From the NCBI RefSeq assembly GCF_000376425.1, contig NZ_AQWL01000001.1:176347-240346 (forward strand): a stretch of DNA of 64,000 nucleotides. The letters run 5' to 3'. This DNA comes from Thiobacillus denitrificans DSM 12475. GTDB taxonomy: Bacteria; Pseudomonadota; Gammaproteobacteria; Burkholderiales; Thiobacillaceae. Position 1 is the first letter of the stretch; each line of letters begins with the position of its first letter. Shown here one piece after another: positions 28,340 to 39,932 of the stretch. The notes under the pieces were generated by a model. The model was given only the letters and a program-made list of their open reading frames with translations. It was not told where the DNA came from and did not search any database. A program made the position numbers and the translations under genes.

Positions 28340-29122
28340 ATGCTCGAATTCCATCACCGCAAGACCGAATCGAAACGGCCGCGGATGCGTGACCGCGGCA
28401 TCTACCTGCTGCCCAATCTGTTCACCACGGGGGCGCTGTTCGCCGGCTTCTATGCCGTGGTGCAGGCGATGAACGGGCGCTTCGAGCATGCCGCGGTGGC
28501 CATCTTCATCGCCATGGTGCTCGACGGTCTCGACGGCCGTGTCGCCCGCATGACGCACACGCAAAGCGCCTTCGGCGCCGAGTACGACAGCCTGTCGGAC
28601 ATGGTGTCGTTCGGCGTCGCGCCCGCGCTGGTGATCTACGAGTTCGCCCTGCAGGGCATGGGCAAGCTCGGCTGGATCGCCGCCTTCGTCTATTGCGCCG
28701 GCGCTGCCTTGCGCCTGGCGCGCTTCAACACCCAGCTCGACACCGTCACCGACAAGCGCTTCTTCCAGGGCCTGCCCAGCCCGTCTGCCGCAGCGTTGAT
28801 CGCAGGCTTCGTCTGGGTGATGGTCGAAAACGGCGTGCCGGGCCAGGATGTGCGCTGGCTCGCCACCGCGCTGGCCCTGTTTGGCGGGCTGTCCATGGTC
28901 AGCAACTTCCGCTATTACAGCGGCAAGGAAATCAACCTCAGGAAAAGCGTGCCCTTCTTTGCCATCCTGCTGATCGTGCTGGCTTTCGTCCTGGTGTCGA
29001 CCAGTCCGCCGGAAGTGCTGTTCGGTGTGTTCGTGCTGTATGGCCTGTCGGGCTATGGCGATGCGCTGTGGAAGCTGCTGCACCGCAAGAAACCGTCCCC
29101 TTTGCAGGGCGGCGAAAAGTAG
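28340..29122 (+). CDS. pssA: CDP-diacylglycerol-serine O-phosphatidyltransferase
   Basis: A 260-residue membrane enzyme with the CDP-alcohol signature DGLDGRVARMTHTQSAFGAEYDSLSDMVSFG and about seven hydrophobic segments. It makes phosphatidylserine, the substrate of Psd encoded 12 bp upstream, so the pair forms one phosphatidylethanolamine operon. The location between ilvC and leuA suggests shared transcription with ilv genes. Confidence 0.95.
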   Translation: MLEFHHRKTESKRPRMRDRGIYLLPNLFTTGALFAGFYAVVQAMNGRFEHAAVAIFIAMVLDGLDGRVARMTHTQSAFGAEYDSLSDMVSFGVAPALVIYEFALQGMGKLGWIAAFVYCAGAALRLARFNTQLDTVTDKRFFQGLPSPSAAALIAGFVWVMVENGVPGQDVRWLATALALFGGLSMVSNFRYYSGKEINLRKSVPFFAILLIVLAFVLVSTSPPEVLFGVFVLYGLSGYGDALWKLLHRKKPSPLQGGEK

Positions 29123-29129
29123 ATAAAAT
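29101..29129 (+). promoter_or_regulatory. candidate promoter of the leuA leader
   Basis: TTTGCA (29101-29106), a 17-base spacer and TAAAAT (29124-29129) form a plausible sigma-70 promoter inside the 3' end of pssA. Transcription would start about at the leader-peptide ATG, making that reading frame leaderless or nearly so; indeed no ribosome site is visible before it. Confidence 0.4.
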
Positions 29130-29136
29130 TTAGACC

Positions 29137-29226
29137 ATGTCTAATTGGTCCCGCCCGTCCTTTCTCCTCTGCCTGTCGAACCTTCTGTTCGGCAGCCTGC
29201 TGCTGCGCGTCGCGCGCACACATTGA
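29137..29226 (+). CDS. leucine-rich leader peptide of leuA
   Basis: A 29-residue ORF 110 bp upstream of leuA. It contains eight leucines, clustered as FLLCL, NLL and SLLLR; codons are CTC, CTG and CTT. Leader peptides rich in the pathway's end product mark transcription attenuation, known for leu operons. Downstream sequence can fold into several GC-rich hairpins, the best being 29288-29319, just before the leuA ribosome site. No U-rich terminator is obvious, so control might be by translation or Rho. The identification rests on codon content and position. Confidence 0.6.
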   Translation: MSNWSRPSFLLCLSNLLFGSLLLRVARTH

Positions 29227-29287
29227 CCCCCCTCCCCCGAGCTGTACCCCCGCGCCGCGAGCTGCATGCGGCAGCCTTATATAATGC

Positions 29288-29319
29288 GTCGGCATCCCGC
29301 GCCTGAACGCGGCCCCGAC
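29288..29319 (+). promoter_or_regulatory. hairpin in the leuA leader
   Basis: A stem GTCGG/CCGAC encloses CCGCG/CGCGG with loop CCTGAA, ending a few bases before GGAG of leuA. It could act as the alternative structure for a leucine-dependent switch. It lacks a T run. Confidence 0.35.
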
Positions 29320-29336
29320 CCTCCATGGAGCCAGCC

Positions 29337-30872
29337 ATGAACGACCGTTTGTTTATTTTCGACACCACCTTGCGCGACGGCGAGCAAAGCCCCGGCGCGT
29401 CGATGACCAAGGAAGAAAAACTTCGCATCGCGCGCCAGCTGGAAAGGCTCGGCGTCGACGTGATCGAGGCCGGCTTCGCTGCCGCCAGCCCAGGCGATGC
29501 CGATGCGATCCGCACCATTGCCGAAACCATCCAGAACTCGACCGTCTGCTCGCTGGCACGCGCCAACGAACGCGACATCCATGCGGCGGGCGGCGCGATC
29601 AAACCGGCCAGGTCGGGACGCATCCATACCTTCATCGCCACCAGTCCGATCCACATGGAAAAGAAGCTGCGCATGCAGCCGGACCAGGTGGTCGAGGCGG
29701 CGGTGAAGGCAGTCAGGCTCGCGCGCGAATACAGCGATGACGTCGAATTCTCGGCCGAAGACGCGGTGCGCTCCGACATGGATTTTCTGGTGCGCATCTT
29801 CACCGAGGTGATCAAGGCCGGCGCCACCACGCTCAACGTGCCAGACACCGTCGGCTACAGTATTCCGGCGCTGTGGGGCGAGCGCATGAAGCAGCTGATC
29901 GAGCGCGTACCGGATTCGAACAAGGTCATCTGGTCTACCCACTGCCATAACGACCTCGGCATGGCGGTCGCCAACTCACTCGCCGCGGTGATGAATGGCG
30001 CGCGCCAGGTCGAGTGCACCATCAACGGGCTCGGTGAGCGCGCCGGCAACGCCTCGCTGGAGGAGATCGTGATGGCGGTGCGCACCCGCAAGGACGTGTT
30101 CCACTGCGACACGCGCATCGACGCCACCCAGATCGTGCCGGCCTCCAAGCTGGTCTCCACCATCACTGGCTATCCGGTGCAGCCGAACAAGGCCATCGTC
30201 GGCGCCAACGCCTTCGCCCACGAATCGGGCATCCACCAGGACGGCGTGCTGAAGCACCGCGAGACCTACGAAATCATGCGCGCCGAAGATGTCGGCTGGC
30301 ACGCCAATCGGCTGACGCTCGGCAAGCTGTCGGGCCGCAACGCGTTCAGGACCAAGCTTTCCGAACTCGGCATCGTGCTCGACAGCGAGGAAGCGCTCAA
30401 CGCCGCGTTCGCCCGCTTCAAGGATCTGGCCGACAAGAAGCGCGAGATTTTCGACGAGGACCTGCAGGCGCTGGTTTCCGACGAAGGCTACGCCGCCGGG
30501 CAGGAACGCTACAAGCTGGTATCGATGAAAGTGTGTTCCGAGACCGGCGAAATTCCGCACGCGCAACTGGTGTTTACCGACGACGGCGCCGAGAAGCAGG
30601 CCGCGGGAGATGGCTCGGGTCCGGTCGATGCGACGTTCAAGGCGCTCGAATCGGTGGTCAACAGCGGCGCCGAACTGCTGCTGTATTCGGTCAACAACAT
30701 CACCAGCGGCACCGACGCGCAGGGCGAGGTGACGGTGCGGCTCGCGCAGGACGGGCGCGTGGTCAACGGCCAGGGCGCCGACACCGACATCGTGGTGGCC
30801 TCGGCCAAGGCCTACCTGCACGCGCTCAACAAACTGCACAGCAAACGCGAGCGTGCGCATCCGCAGGTGTAG
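29337..30872 (+). CDS. leuA: 2-isopropylmalate synthase
   Basis: A 511-residue enzyme, first committed step of leucine synthesis (acetyl-CoA plus 2-oxoisovalerate). The catalytic TIM barrel begins [15 protein letters not shown], metal ligands are in [15 protein letters not shown], and the C-terminal leucine-binding regulatory domain follows residue ~390. ATG at 29337 is chosen because GGAG lies six bases upstream; the ATG at 29325 has none. The other leu genes are not in the window. Confidence 0.97.
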   Translation: MNDRLFIFDTTLRDGEQSPGASMTKEEKLRIARQLERLGVDVIEAGFAAASPGDADAIRTIAETIQNSTVCSLARANERDIHAAGGAIKPARSGRIHTFIATSPIHMEKKLRMQPDQVVEAAVKAVRLAREYSDDVEFSAEDAVRSDMDFLVRIFTEVIKAGATTLNVPDTVGYSIPALWGERMKQLIERVPDSNKVIWSTHCHNDLGMAVANSLAAVMNGARQVECTINGLGERAGNASLEEIVMAVRTRKDVFHCDTRIDATQIVPASKLVSTITGYPVQPNKAIVGANAFAHESGIHQDGVLKHRETYEIMRAEDVGWHANRLTLGKLSGRNAFRTKLSELGIVLDSEEALNAAFARFKDLADKKREIFDEDLQALVSDEGYAAGQERYKLVSMKVCSETGEIPHAQLVFTDDGAEKQAAGDGSGPVDATFKALESVVNSGAELLLYSVNNITSGTDAQGEVTVRLAQDGRVVNGQGADTDIVVASAKAYLHALNKLHSKRERAHPQV

Positions 30873-30888
30873 CGTGGCGCTGCGATAG

Positions 30889-30915
30889 AAAACGCCCCGA
30901 CAGGGGCGTTTTTCA
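30889..30915 (+). terminator. intrinsic terminator after leuA
   Basis: A perfect 10-bp stem AAAACGCCCC/GGGGCGTTTT with loop GACA and a T run. It lies 17 bases behind leuA and before a convergent gene; the A run on the other side lets it serve both strands. Confidence 0.92.
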
Positions 30916-30967
30916 TGATCGTCCGGAAAGCGTGCCGGCACTGCCTGCCGGGCTGCGAAGCGGCTTT

Positions 30968-31909
30968 CTAAAGGCCGTTGACGATGCGGTTTCGGCCATG
31001 CTGCTTCGCGAGGTACAGCCGTTTGTCCACATCCTCGACGAAGCGGAGCGGTTCATCCTGGCGCGTCGGGACAATGGCGCCGACTCCGATGCTGACGGTC
31101 AGGATCGGGCTGAGTGGCGATGTTTCGTGCGGGATTTGCTCCTTGAACAGCAGGTTGCGGCATCGTTCGGCAACTTTGATCGCCGCTTTTTCATCCGTTT
31201 CTGGCAGCACCAGCACGAACTCCTCGCCGCCAAAGCGGGCAAGGAAATCCCGTGATCGGGTCGCGGCCGAACTCAGGGCCTGCGCCACGCGTTTCAGGCA
31301 GTCGTCCCCCTGGATGTGCCCGTAGTGGTCGTTGTATTGCTTGAAATAATCGATATCGAGCATGATCAGCGCAAGGGATCGGTTGTTGCGCCGCGCATCG
31401 GTCCACTCCGCATCCAGGATGGCGTCGAACATGCGGCGATTCGCAACGCCGGTCAAGCCGTCCTTGAACGACAACTCCTCCAGTTCTTTCTGAAGGAGGG
31501 CCAGTTCCTGCTCGGTTTTCTTCCGCTCGCTGATGTCAAACATGAATCCGACCAGCGAATCGACTTCGCCGTTTTCGTTGCGCACCACGTGCACCACATC
31601 GCGGATCCACACATATCCGCCATCCTGCGCCAGGGCACGATAGTCGGCCTCGTGATCGGTTCCGGCCCTGGACTGGGCAACGCAAAAATCGACCACCCGT
31701 TCCCTGTCCTCTGGGTGCATCCTTGCCGCCCAGTCCTCCACGCTCACCCAACTCGAGGGCGACCAGCCAAGCAGATTTTCAATTTGAGGGCCGATGTAGG
31801 CGAACCGCATGGTCGACCAGTCTATTTTCCAGGGGATGGCCTTCGTTGATTCCAGCAGGGTCCGGTAGACCGTGCTGTCGATTTCAGCGTCTTTCGCGTT
31901 GCGGGTCAT
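30968..31909 (-). CDS. PAS - GGDEF diguanylate cyclase
   Basis: A 313-residue soluble protein: a PAS_3-type domain (about 20-130; [39 protein letters not shown]) followed after a short coiled linker by GGDEF. The motif is GGEEF with the inhibition site RSRD five residues before, so an active cyclase with product control is expected. The PAS ligand is unknown. It ends 12 bp upstream of the DUF2069 gene on the same strand. Confidence 0.93.
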   Translation of the reverse strand: MTRNAKDAEIDSTVYRTLLESTKAIPWKIDWSTMRFAYIGPQIENLLGWSPSSWVSVEDWAARMHPEDRERVVDFCVAQSRAGTDHEADYRALAQDGGYVWIRDVVHVVRNENGEVDSLVGFMFDISERKKTEQELALLQKELEELSFKDGLTGVANRRMFDAILDAEWTDARRNNRSLALIMLDIDYFKQYNDHYGHIQGDDCLKRVAQALSSAATRSRDFLARFGGEEFVLVLPETDEKAAIKVAERCRNLLFKEQIPHETSPLSPILTVSIGVGAIVPTRQDEPLRFVEDVDKRLYLAKQHGRNRIVNGL

Positions 31910-31921
31910 TGTCGGCCTGAT

Positions 31922-33790
<1,869 letters not shown>

Positions 33791-34283
33791 GGTGGCACCC
33801 GGCAATCCGGGGTGTGGGGTTTGCGCAATCATAACCAAAATTCCCCTGATCATCTTGAGGTGATGCGGCCGCCCCCCCCGTTTCGTGACGCGTCGCGCAA
33901 AGATTCAGCAGTCTTTGCGCAGCGCAGGCTGTATTCATGCCTGCTAATAAGCTGAATTTGAACGCATCCATCGGCCGGATTCGACGTTTCTCGGCGCCAG
34001 GCCGCATCCAGCCATGCGTCTGTTCATTATTTAGGCATGCCGCCAGGCAAAAACTTTGATTTGCCATGGGATTTTCCGGCCTGCGAAAAATGCCGGCGCG
34101 ACAAAACGCGTCCGGGTTGACATGTCCGGCTGGGCACCTAGAATTTGTACCCGGCTCCCGTCCGCACCACAATATGTTGTGAATAAAGCTGTGAGCGGGC
34201 GCCGGGAAAGCTGTGCATAAGGTGTGAATATCGCACCGGCACGGCCGTCTGGTTTTGTTACACCCACCGAGGAAACCCCATCG
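33791..34283. promoter_or_regulatory. purU-nrdA divergent region with NrdR-box candidate
   Basis: No gene is seen in these 493 bp. At 34168-34181 lies CACAATATGTTGTG, a near-perfect match to NrdR boxes (ACACAATATATTGTGT-like), about 100 bp before nrdA. A weaker palindrome GGTG-N9-CACC at 34221-34237 is centred about 54 bp further. NrdR represses ribonucleotide reductase genes through paired boxes, normally about 31 bp apart, so the second site is doubtful. A good ribosome site GAGGAAA precedes the nrdA ATG. Confidence 0.55.
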
Positions 34284-37190
34284 ATGTTGAATGTCGCCAC
34301 CGAATCCGCTGCATCCGCCCCCGTTCCCCCCCTCGAAACTGCCGACACGGCGGTGATCGACACACGCTACGCCGACTACAAGATCATCCGCCGCAACGGC
34401 GCGGTGGTCGGCTTTGCGCCCAACAAGATCGCCATCGCCGTGACCAAGGCCTTCATCGCGGTGCAGGGCGGCCAGGCTGCGGCCTCGGCGCGCATCCGCG
34501 AGCTGGTCGAGGCGATCACCGGCCAGGTGACCGCCGCCCTGATGCGGCGCACCCCCAACGGCGGCACCTTCCACATCGAGGATATCCAGGACCAGGTCGA
34601 ACTGGCGCTGATGCGCTCGGGCGAGCATGAAGTCGCGCGCGCCTATGTGCTGTATCGCGAGAAGCGCGCGCAGGAACGCGCCGCGCAAAAAGCCGCCGGC
34701 GTCCCCGACGTCCAGCTGCACGTGGTCGAGGACGGCCAGAAGAAGCCGCTCGACACCGCGCGCCTGGCCGCGCTGCTGGCCGACGCCTGCAGCGGGCTGG
34801 GCGACAACGTCAAGGCCGAGCCGATCATGCACACCGTGCTGCGCGACCTCTACGATGGCGTGCCGATGGCCGAAGTCGAAAAGGCGCTGGTGCTCGCCGC
34901 GCGCTCGATGATCGAGCAGGACCCGGGCTATTCCTTCGTCAGTGCGCGCCTGTTGCTCAATTCCATTCGCCACGAAGTGCTGGGCGAGACGGTGACGCAG
35001 ACGCAGATGGGCGAGCGCTACGCCGAGTATTTCCCGCAATTCATCAAGAAGGGCATCGATGCCGAGCTGCTCGACGAGAAGCTCGGCCAGTTCGACCTCA
35101 CGCGCCTGGCCGCCGTGCTCGACGCCGGCCGCGACTACCAGTTCGGCTATCTCGGCCTGCAGACCCTGTACGACCGCTATTTCCTGCATATCGAGGAATC
35201 GCGCATCGAACTGCCGCAGGCCTTCTTCATGCGCGTGGCGATGGGGCTGGCTATCAACGAGATCGACCGCGAGGCGCGCGCGATCGAGTTCTACCAGGTG
35301 CTGTCCGCGTTCGACTTCATGAGCTCGACCCCGACGCTGTTCAACGCCGGCACGCGGCATTCCCAGCTGTCCAGCTGTTATCTCACCACCGTCACCGACG
35401 ACCTCGACGGCATCTACCAGGCGATCAAGGAAAACGCCATGCTGCAGAAGTACGCCGGCGGGCTGGGCAACGACTGGACCCCGGTGCGCGCCATGGGCGC
35501 CCGCATCAAGGGCACCAACGGCAAGTCGCAGGGTGTCGTGCCCTTCCTCAAGGTGGTCAACGACACGGCCGTCGCCGTCAACCAGGGCGGCAAGCGCAAG
35601 GGCGCGGTGTGCGCCTATCTCGAAACCTGGCATCTCGACATCGAGGAATTCCTCGATCTGCGCAAGAACACCGGCGACGACCGCCGCCGCACCCACGACA
35701 TGAACACCGCGAACTGGATTCCGGATCTCTTCATGCAGCGCGTGATGGAAGGCGGCGACTGGACCCTGTTCTCGCCCAACGACGTGCCCGACCTGCACGA
35801 CCTCTACGGCCGCAAGTTCGCCGAGGCCTACGCCGAATACGAACGCCGCGCCGACCGCGGCGAGATCAAGGTGTTCAAGCGTATCCCCGCCGTGCAGATG
35901 TGGCGCAAGATGCTGTCGATGCTGTTCGAGACCGGCCATCCCTGGATCACCTTCAAGGACCCGTGCAACATCCGCAGCCCGCAGCAGCACGTCGGCGTCG
36001 TCCACAGCTCCAACCTGTGCACCGAGATCACGCTCAACACCAGCGACAGTGAGATCGCCGTGTGCAACCTCGGCTCGGTCAACCTCGTCAATCATCTGAA
36101 AGACGGCAGGCTTGACCTCGACAAGCTGAAGGCGACCATCCACACCGCGATGCGCATGCTCGACAACGTGGTGGACGTCAACTACTACGCCGTCGGCAAG
36201 GCGCGCAACTCCAACCTCAAGCACCGTCCGGTCGGCCTCGGCATCATGGGCTTCCAGGACGCGCTGCAGGAACTGCGCGTGGCCTATGCCAGCGACGCCG
36301 CCGTCGAATTCGCCGACCGCTCGATGGAGGCTGTGTCCTACTACGCCTTCTGGGCATCGACCGAACTCGCCGCCGAGCGCGGCCGCTATTCCAGCTACGA
36401 AGGCAGCCTGTGGAGCCGCGGCATCCTGCCGCAGGACTCGCTGAAACTGCTGGCCGAGGAGCGCGGCGGCTACCTGGAAGTGGATACCAGCAGCACGCTG
36501 GATTGGGACGCGCTGCGCGCGCGCATCGGCCAGCACGGCATGCGCAACTCCAACTGCCTGGCGATCGCGCCGACCGCGACCATCGCCAACATCGTCGGCG
36601 TCTCCGCCTCGATCGAGCCGACCTACCAGAACATCTACGTCAAATCCAACCTGTCGGGCGAATTCACCGTCGCCAACAAGTATCTGGTCGCCGACCTGAA
36701 GAAGCTCGGCCTGTGGGACGAAGTGATGGTCGCCGACATCAAGTACTTCGATGGCAGCCTGGCGAAGATCGACCGCATCCCGGCCGACATCCGCACGCTC
36801 TACGCCACCGCGTTCGAGATGGAAACCAGCTGGCTGGTCGAGTGCGCGTCGCGCCGCCAGAAGTGGATCGACCAGGCGCAGAGCCTCAACATCTACATGG
36901 CCGGCGCCTCCGGCAAGAAGCTCGACGAGACCTACAAGCTGGCGTGGATACGCGGGCTGAAGACCACGTATTACCTGCGCACGCTGGGCGCCACCTCGGC
37001 GGAGAAATCCACCGGCAAGGGCGGCGAACTGAATGCCGTGTCGGCGAGCGGCGGCGCGGGAGCGATGAGCAGTGGCCGCAGCGCGATCAATGCGGCGGCA
37101 GCGAACCTGCCGGAGCCGGAGATCGAAGGGCGCGCCTGCACGATGCGGCCGGGGGATCCCGGGTTCGAGGAATGCGAGGCGTGCCAGTAA
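34284..37190 (+). CDS. nrdA: class I ribonucleotide reductase alpha subunit
   Basis: A 968-residue enzyme reducing ribonucleoside diphosphates to deoxy forms. An N-terminal ATP-cone (about residues 35-130, KIIRRNGAVVGFAPNKIAIAV) gives overall activity control. Active-site cysteines are seen in QLSSCYLTTV, SSNLCTEITLNT and AVCNLGSVNL, and the C-terminal shuttle pair in ECEACQ. ATG at 34284 with GAGGA eight bases before it; a GTG 60 bp upstream is in frame but lacks a ribosome site. The beta subunit gene is 499 bp downstream rather than adjacent. Confidence 0.96.
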   Translation: MLNVATESAASAPVPPLETADTAVIDTRYADYKIIRRNGAVVGFAPNKIAIAVTKAFIAVQGGQAAASARIRELVEAITGQVTAALMRRTPNGGTFHIEDIQDQVELALMRSGEHEVARAYVLYREKRAQERAAQKAAGVPDVQLHVVEDGQKKPLDTARLAALLADACSGLGDNVKAEPIMHTVLRDLYDGVPMAEVEKALVLAARSMIEQDPGYSFVSARLLLNSIRHEVLGETVTQTQMGERYAEYFPQFIKKGIDAELLDEKLGQFDLTRLAAVLDAGRDYQFGYLGLQTLYDRYFLHIEESRIELPQAFFMRVAMGLAINEIDREARAIEFYQVLSAFDFMSSTPTLFNAGTRHSQLSSCYLTTVTDDLDGIYQAIKENAMLQKYAGGLGNDWTPVRAMGARIKGTNGKSQGVVPFLKVVNDTAVAVNQGGKRKGAVCAYLETWHLDIEEFLDLRKNTGDDRRRTHDMNTANWIPDLFMQRVMEGGDWTLFSPNDVPDLHDLYGRKFAEAYAEYERRADRGEIKVFKRIPAVQMWRKMLSMLFETGHPWITFKDPCNIRSPQQHVGVVHSSNLCTEITLNTSDSEIAVCNLGSVNLVNHLKDGRLDLDKLKATIHTAMRMLDNVVDVNYYAVGKARNSNLKHRPVGLGIMGFQDALQELRVAYASDAAVEFADRSMEAVSYYAFWASTELAAERGRYSSYEGSLWSRGILPQDSLKLLAEERGGYLEVDTSSTLDWDALRARIGQHGMRNSNCLAIAPTATIANIVGVSASIEPTYQNIYVKSNLSGEFTVANKYLVADLKKLGLWDEVMVADIKYFDGSLAKIDRIPADIRTLYATAFEMETSWLVECASRRQKWIDQAQSLNIYMAGASGKKLDETYKLAWIRGLKTTYYLRTLGATSAEKSTGKGGELNAVSASGGAGAMSSGRSAINAAAANLPEPEIEGRACTMRPGDPGFEECEACQ

Positions 37191-37689
37191 AGGGGTTGGA
37201 GGAGGAGCGGCACCAAAAGAAGAGGCCAAGCTGGCCAATGGGTTTCGACGCAATGCGCGTGGGTTCGTTGGCCGGGGGTAGCCCCTGAAGGGACTCCGAT
37301 CCACTACGCGTTCTTGTGCCCTCTGGGTAAAAGCACGTGTGGAATCGTATGCCCGGCGGCTAGTCACTTTTCTTGTCTCGCCAAGCTGGCTTGATGGGAC
37401 GTCATGCCAAGGCACGACGTCCGGTAACCAAAGAAAGCCGCCCTGCTGCGCCACCCCTTCGGGGCGGGCCTCGACTGAACTGATCCATCGGGGCGGCTGT
37501 GCAACGCGCCCCTGTGGGGCTCAGACAGTGCTCGCCGAATTCCCCCGCCGGCTCGATCCAGCCGAGGTGGCGCAGAAGGGGCCGGTACGCAGAAGCCAGT
37601 AATGAATACAAGGTGGGCTCCGCCCGCCGCCAGATTAAAAGCAGTGTGGGCCCAGCCCACTTTGGGACAACCAAAGGAGAACCAGAACG
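37191..37689. repeat. non-coding nrdA-nrdB spacer, probably repeat-derived
   Basis: No convincing gene is present. The stretch from about 37360 (ACTTTTCTTGTCTCGCCAAG), interrupted by an insert of about 36 bp, then GGTAACCAAAGAAAGCCGCC, resembles the ACTTTTCTT-TCGCCAAGAAAAGTAACCAAAAGAAAGG intergenic repeats common in beta- and gammaproteobacteria. The rest is GC-rich with short direct and inverted motifs (GTGGGCTCCGCCCGCC, GTGTGGGCCCAGCCCAC). Whether it holds a promoter for nrdB cannot be seen; a ribosome site (AAAGGAGAA) precedes nrdB. Confidence 0.5.
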
Positions 37690-38823
37690 ATGCTGAACTT
37701 TGAAGAAGACTTCACCCCCGCCGCCAAGACCGTTGACGTGCCGGCCTTCCTGCGCAAGGAATCCGCCGCACCAGTTGCTGCCGTTGCCGACGCCGCCCCG
37801 CAGACGCGCCGCGTGCAGGCCGCCGACAAGCGCGTGATCAACGGCGCGACGGACGTGAACCAGCTCGTCCCCTTCAAATACAAATGGGCGTGGGAGAAAT
37901 ACCTCGCCGGCTGCGCCAACCACTGGATGCCGCAGGAAGTGAACATGTCGCGCGACATCGCGCAGTGGAAGGACCCCACCGCGCTCACCGAAGACGAGCG
38001 CCGCCTGGTCAAGCGCAACCTCGGCTTCTTCGTCACCGCCGATTCGCTGGCCGCCAACAACATCGTGCTCGGCACCTACCGCCACATCACCGCGCCCGAG
38101 TGCAGGCAATATCTTTTGCGCCAGGCGTTCGAAGAGGCCATCCACACCCACGCCTACCAGTACATCGTCGAAAGCCTGGGCCTCGACGAAGGCGAGATCT
38201 TCAACGCCTATCACGAAGTCGCCAGCATCCGCGACAAGGACGACTTCCTCATCCCCTTCATCGACACGCTGACCAACCCCGAATTCAAGACCGGCACCCC
38301 CGAGGCCGACCAGGCCCTGCTGAAGTCGCTGATCGTCTTCGCCTGCATCATGGAAGGCATCTTCTTCTACGTCGGCTTCGTGCAGATCCTCGCGCTCGGC
38401 CGCCAGAACAAGATGACCGGCGCCGCCGAGCAGTACCAGTACATCCTGCGCGACGAGTCCATGCACTGCAACTTCGGCATCGACCTCATCAACACCATCA
38501 AGCTCGAAAACCCGCACCTGTGGACGAATGAATTCAAGGCCGAAATCCGTGGCCTGATCCAGAAGGGCGTCGAGCTCGAATACCGCTACGCCGAAGACAC
38601 CATGCCGCGCGGCGTGCTGGGCCTCAACTCTGCCCAGTTCAAGGAATACCTGCGCTTCATCGCCAATCGCCGCTGCCAGCAGATCGGCCTCGACGAGATG
38701 TTCCCCGGCGTCACCAATCCCTTCCCCTGGATGGCCGAGATGATCGACCTCAAGAAGGAGAAGAACTTCTTCGAGACGCGCGTCACGGAGTATCAGACGG
38801 GCGGGGCGTTGAGCTGGGATTGA
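37690..38823 (+). CDS. nrdB: class I ribonucleotide reductase beta subunit
   Basis: A 377-residue di-metal radical subunit. Metal ligands can be placed at Asp118 (FVTADSL), Glu149 and His152 ([10 protein letters not shown]), Glu in [10 protein letters not shown], and Glu/His in [10 protein letters not shown]. The residue four after His152 is Tyr156, the radical tyrosine position; overall sequence is close to the Chlamydia-like lineage ([34 protein letters not shown]), where that position is Phe in class Ic enzymes. The C-terminal tail GGALSWD is the alpha-subunit contact. A strong terminator follows. Confidence 0.95.
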   Translation: MLNFEEDFTPAAKTVDVPAFLRKESAAPVAAVADAAPQTRRVQAADKRVINGATDVNQLVPFKYKWAWEKYLAGCANHWMPQEVNMSRDIAQWKDPTALTEDERRLVKRNLGFFVTADSLAANNIVLGTYRHITAPECRQYLLRQAFEEAIHTHAYQYIVESLGLDEGEIFNAYHEVASIRDKDDFLIPFIDTLTNPEFKTGTPEADQALLKSLIVFACIMEGIFFYVGFVQILALGRQNKMTGAAEQYQYILRDESMHCNFGIDLINTIKLENPHLWTNEFKAEIRGLIQKGVELEYRYAEDTMPRGVLGLNSAQFKEYLRFIANRRCQQIGLDEMFPGVTNPFPWMAEMIDLKKEKNFFETRVTEYQTGGALSWD

Positions 38824-38834
38824 CCGGCTTAGTG

Positions 38835-38866
38835 AATAAAGGCGCAGGGAACTGCGCCTTTATTTA
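38835..38866 (+). terminator. intrinsic terminator after nrdB
   Basis: A perfect 13-bp stem AATAAAGGCGCAG/CTGCGCCTTTATT with loop GGAA and a following T-rich tract, 12 bases behind the nrdB stop. It ends the nrd unit and insulates the CBASS genes. Confidence 0.92.
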
Positions 38867-38958
38867 TTTGGGACAGGGATGCAAAAACCACCGCGACTGT
38901 TCAAGGCGCGGCATCAAGCCATCCGATGATGATTTGATTCCTTTGTGGAAGATTTAAC

Positions 38959-39924
38959 GTGACAGAAGAAAAAAAAGAATCAACGCTAACTACAGAGTAT
39001 GAAGCTGATGCCCAGTGTCGCATCCTCTCGCTTGATGGTGGCGGGGCAAAGGGTTTCTACACACTCGGTGTACTCAAAGAAATTGAAGCAATGCTTAACT
39101 GCCCTCTGTATAAGAGGTTTGACATTATTTTCGGTACAAGCACCGGAGCAATCATTGCCACATTAATCGCGCTTGGCTACGAGGTCGATGAAATACATGC
39201 CCTCTACAAGAAGCACGTGCCTGATGTAATGGCTTGTCGCACTCGAAATGGTCGAACTGCCGCGCTCGAAAAGCTGGCACATGATGTGTTCGGGAAAAGA
39301 ATGTTCGCAGATGTAAAAACTGGAATCGGTGTTGTCAGCACAAAGTGGATGACCGAGCGTCCCATGATATTCAAAGGCAACGTCAAACAAGCTCATGGAT
39401 CAATTGGGACATTTGCACCGGGCTTTGGAGTCCCCATCGCCGATGCTGTCCAAGCATCCTGCTCGGCGTTTCCTTTCTTTGATCGGAAGGTCGTAACGAC
39501 GTCTGCGGGTGACAAGATAGAACTTCTAGATGGTGGGTATTGCGCAAATAACCCAACGCTATATGCAATTGCTGATGCTGTTGCCGCGCTTAAAAAAGAG
39601 CGCGCCGACCTCCGGGTCGTAAGTGTCGGTGTGGGTGTCTACCCAGATCCGAACAAGTGGTACATGAAAGTTATAAAACGCATCCCGTTCAACAGCATCG
39701 AACTTCTCCAGAAAACGCTGGAAATAAACACTCAGTCGATGGATCAATTGCGAACAATTCTATTTAGAGATGTGCCAACTATCAGAATCAGCGACACATT
39801 TGAGAGACCGGAAATGGCGACTGATTTGATGGAGCACAACTTGGACAAGCTGAATATTCTGAGACAACGAGGCCGAGAATCATTTGCCTGTCGAGAAGAC
39901 CAGCTCAAAGAGTTTCTGATGTGA
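38959..39924 (+). CDS. capV: CBASS effector CapV-type patatin phospholipase
   Basis: A 321-residue patatin-like phospholipase. The oxyanion loop GGGAKG is at residues 27-32, the nucleophile elbow GTSTG has Ser61, and the catalytic aspartate is Asp191 in DGG. In CBASS anti-phage immunity such enzymes are switched on by a cyclic oligonucleotide and degrade the inner membrane, killing the infected cell. The GTG start at 38959 has GGAAG upstream. Nine bases lie between its stop region and the CD-NTase start. Base composition is clearly lower in GC than the flanking genes, suggesting transfer. Which nucleotide activates it is unknown. Confidence 0.9.
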   Translation: MTEEKKESTLTTEYEADAQCRILSLDGGGAKGFYTLGVLKEIEAMLNCPLYKRFDIIFGTSTGAIIATLIALGYEVDEIHALYKKHVPDVMACRTRNGRTAALEKLAHDVFGKRMFADVKTGIGVVSTKWMTERPMIFKGNVKQAHGSIGTFAPGFGVPIADAVQASCSAFPFFDRKVVTTSAGDKIELLDGGYCANNPTLYAIADAVAALKKERADLRVVSVGVGVYPDPNKWYMKVIKRIPFNSIELLQKTLEINTQSMDQLRTILFRDVPTIRISDTFERPEMATDLMEHNLDKLNILRQRGRESFACREDQLKEFLM

Positions 39925-39932
39925 GGTGACTC

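Noticed and set aside
29280..29285. Perfect TATAAT directly before leuA as the leuA promoter
   Set aside because: No -35 element at 15-19 bp upstream; kept only as a note because the leader-peptide promoter candidate is better placed.
37339..37602. Possible small protein in the nrdA-nrdB spacer
   Set aside because: Composition and both-strand open frames fit a GC-rich non-coding repeat; no ribosome site or domain.
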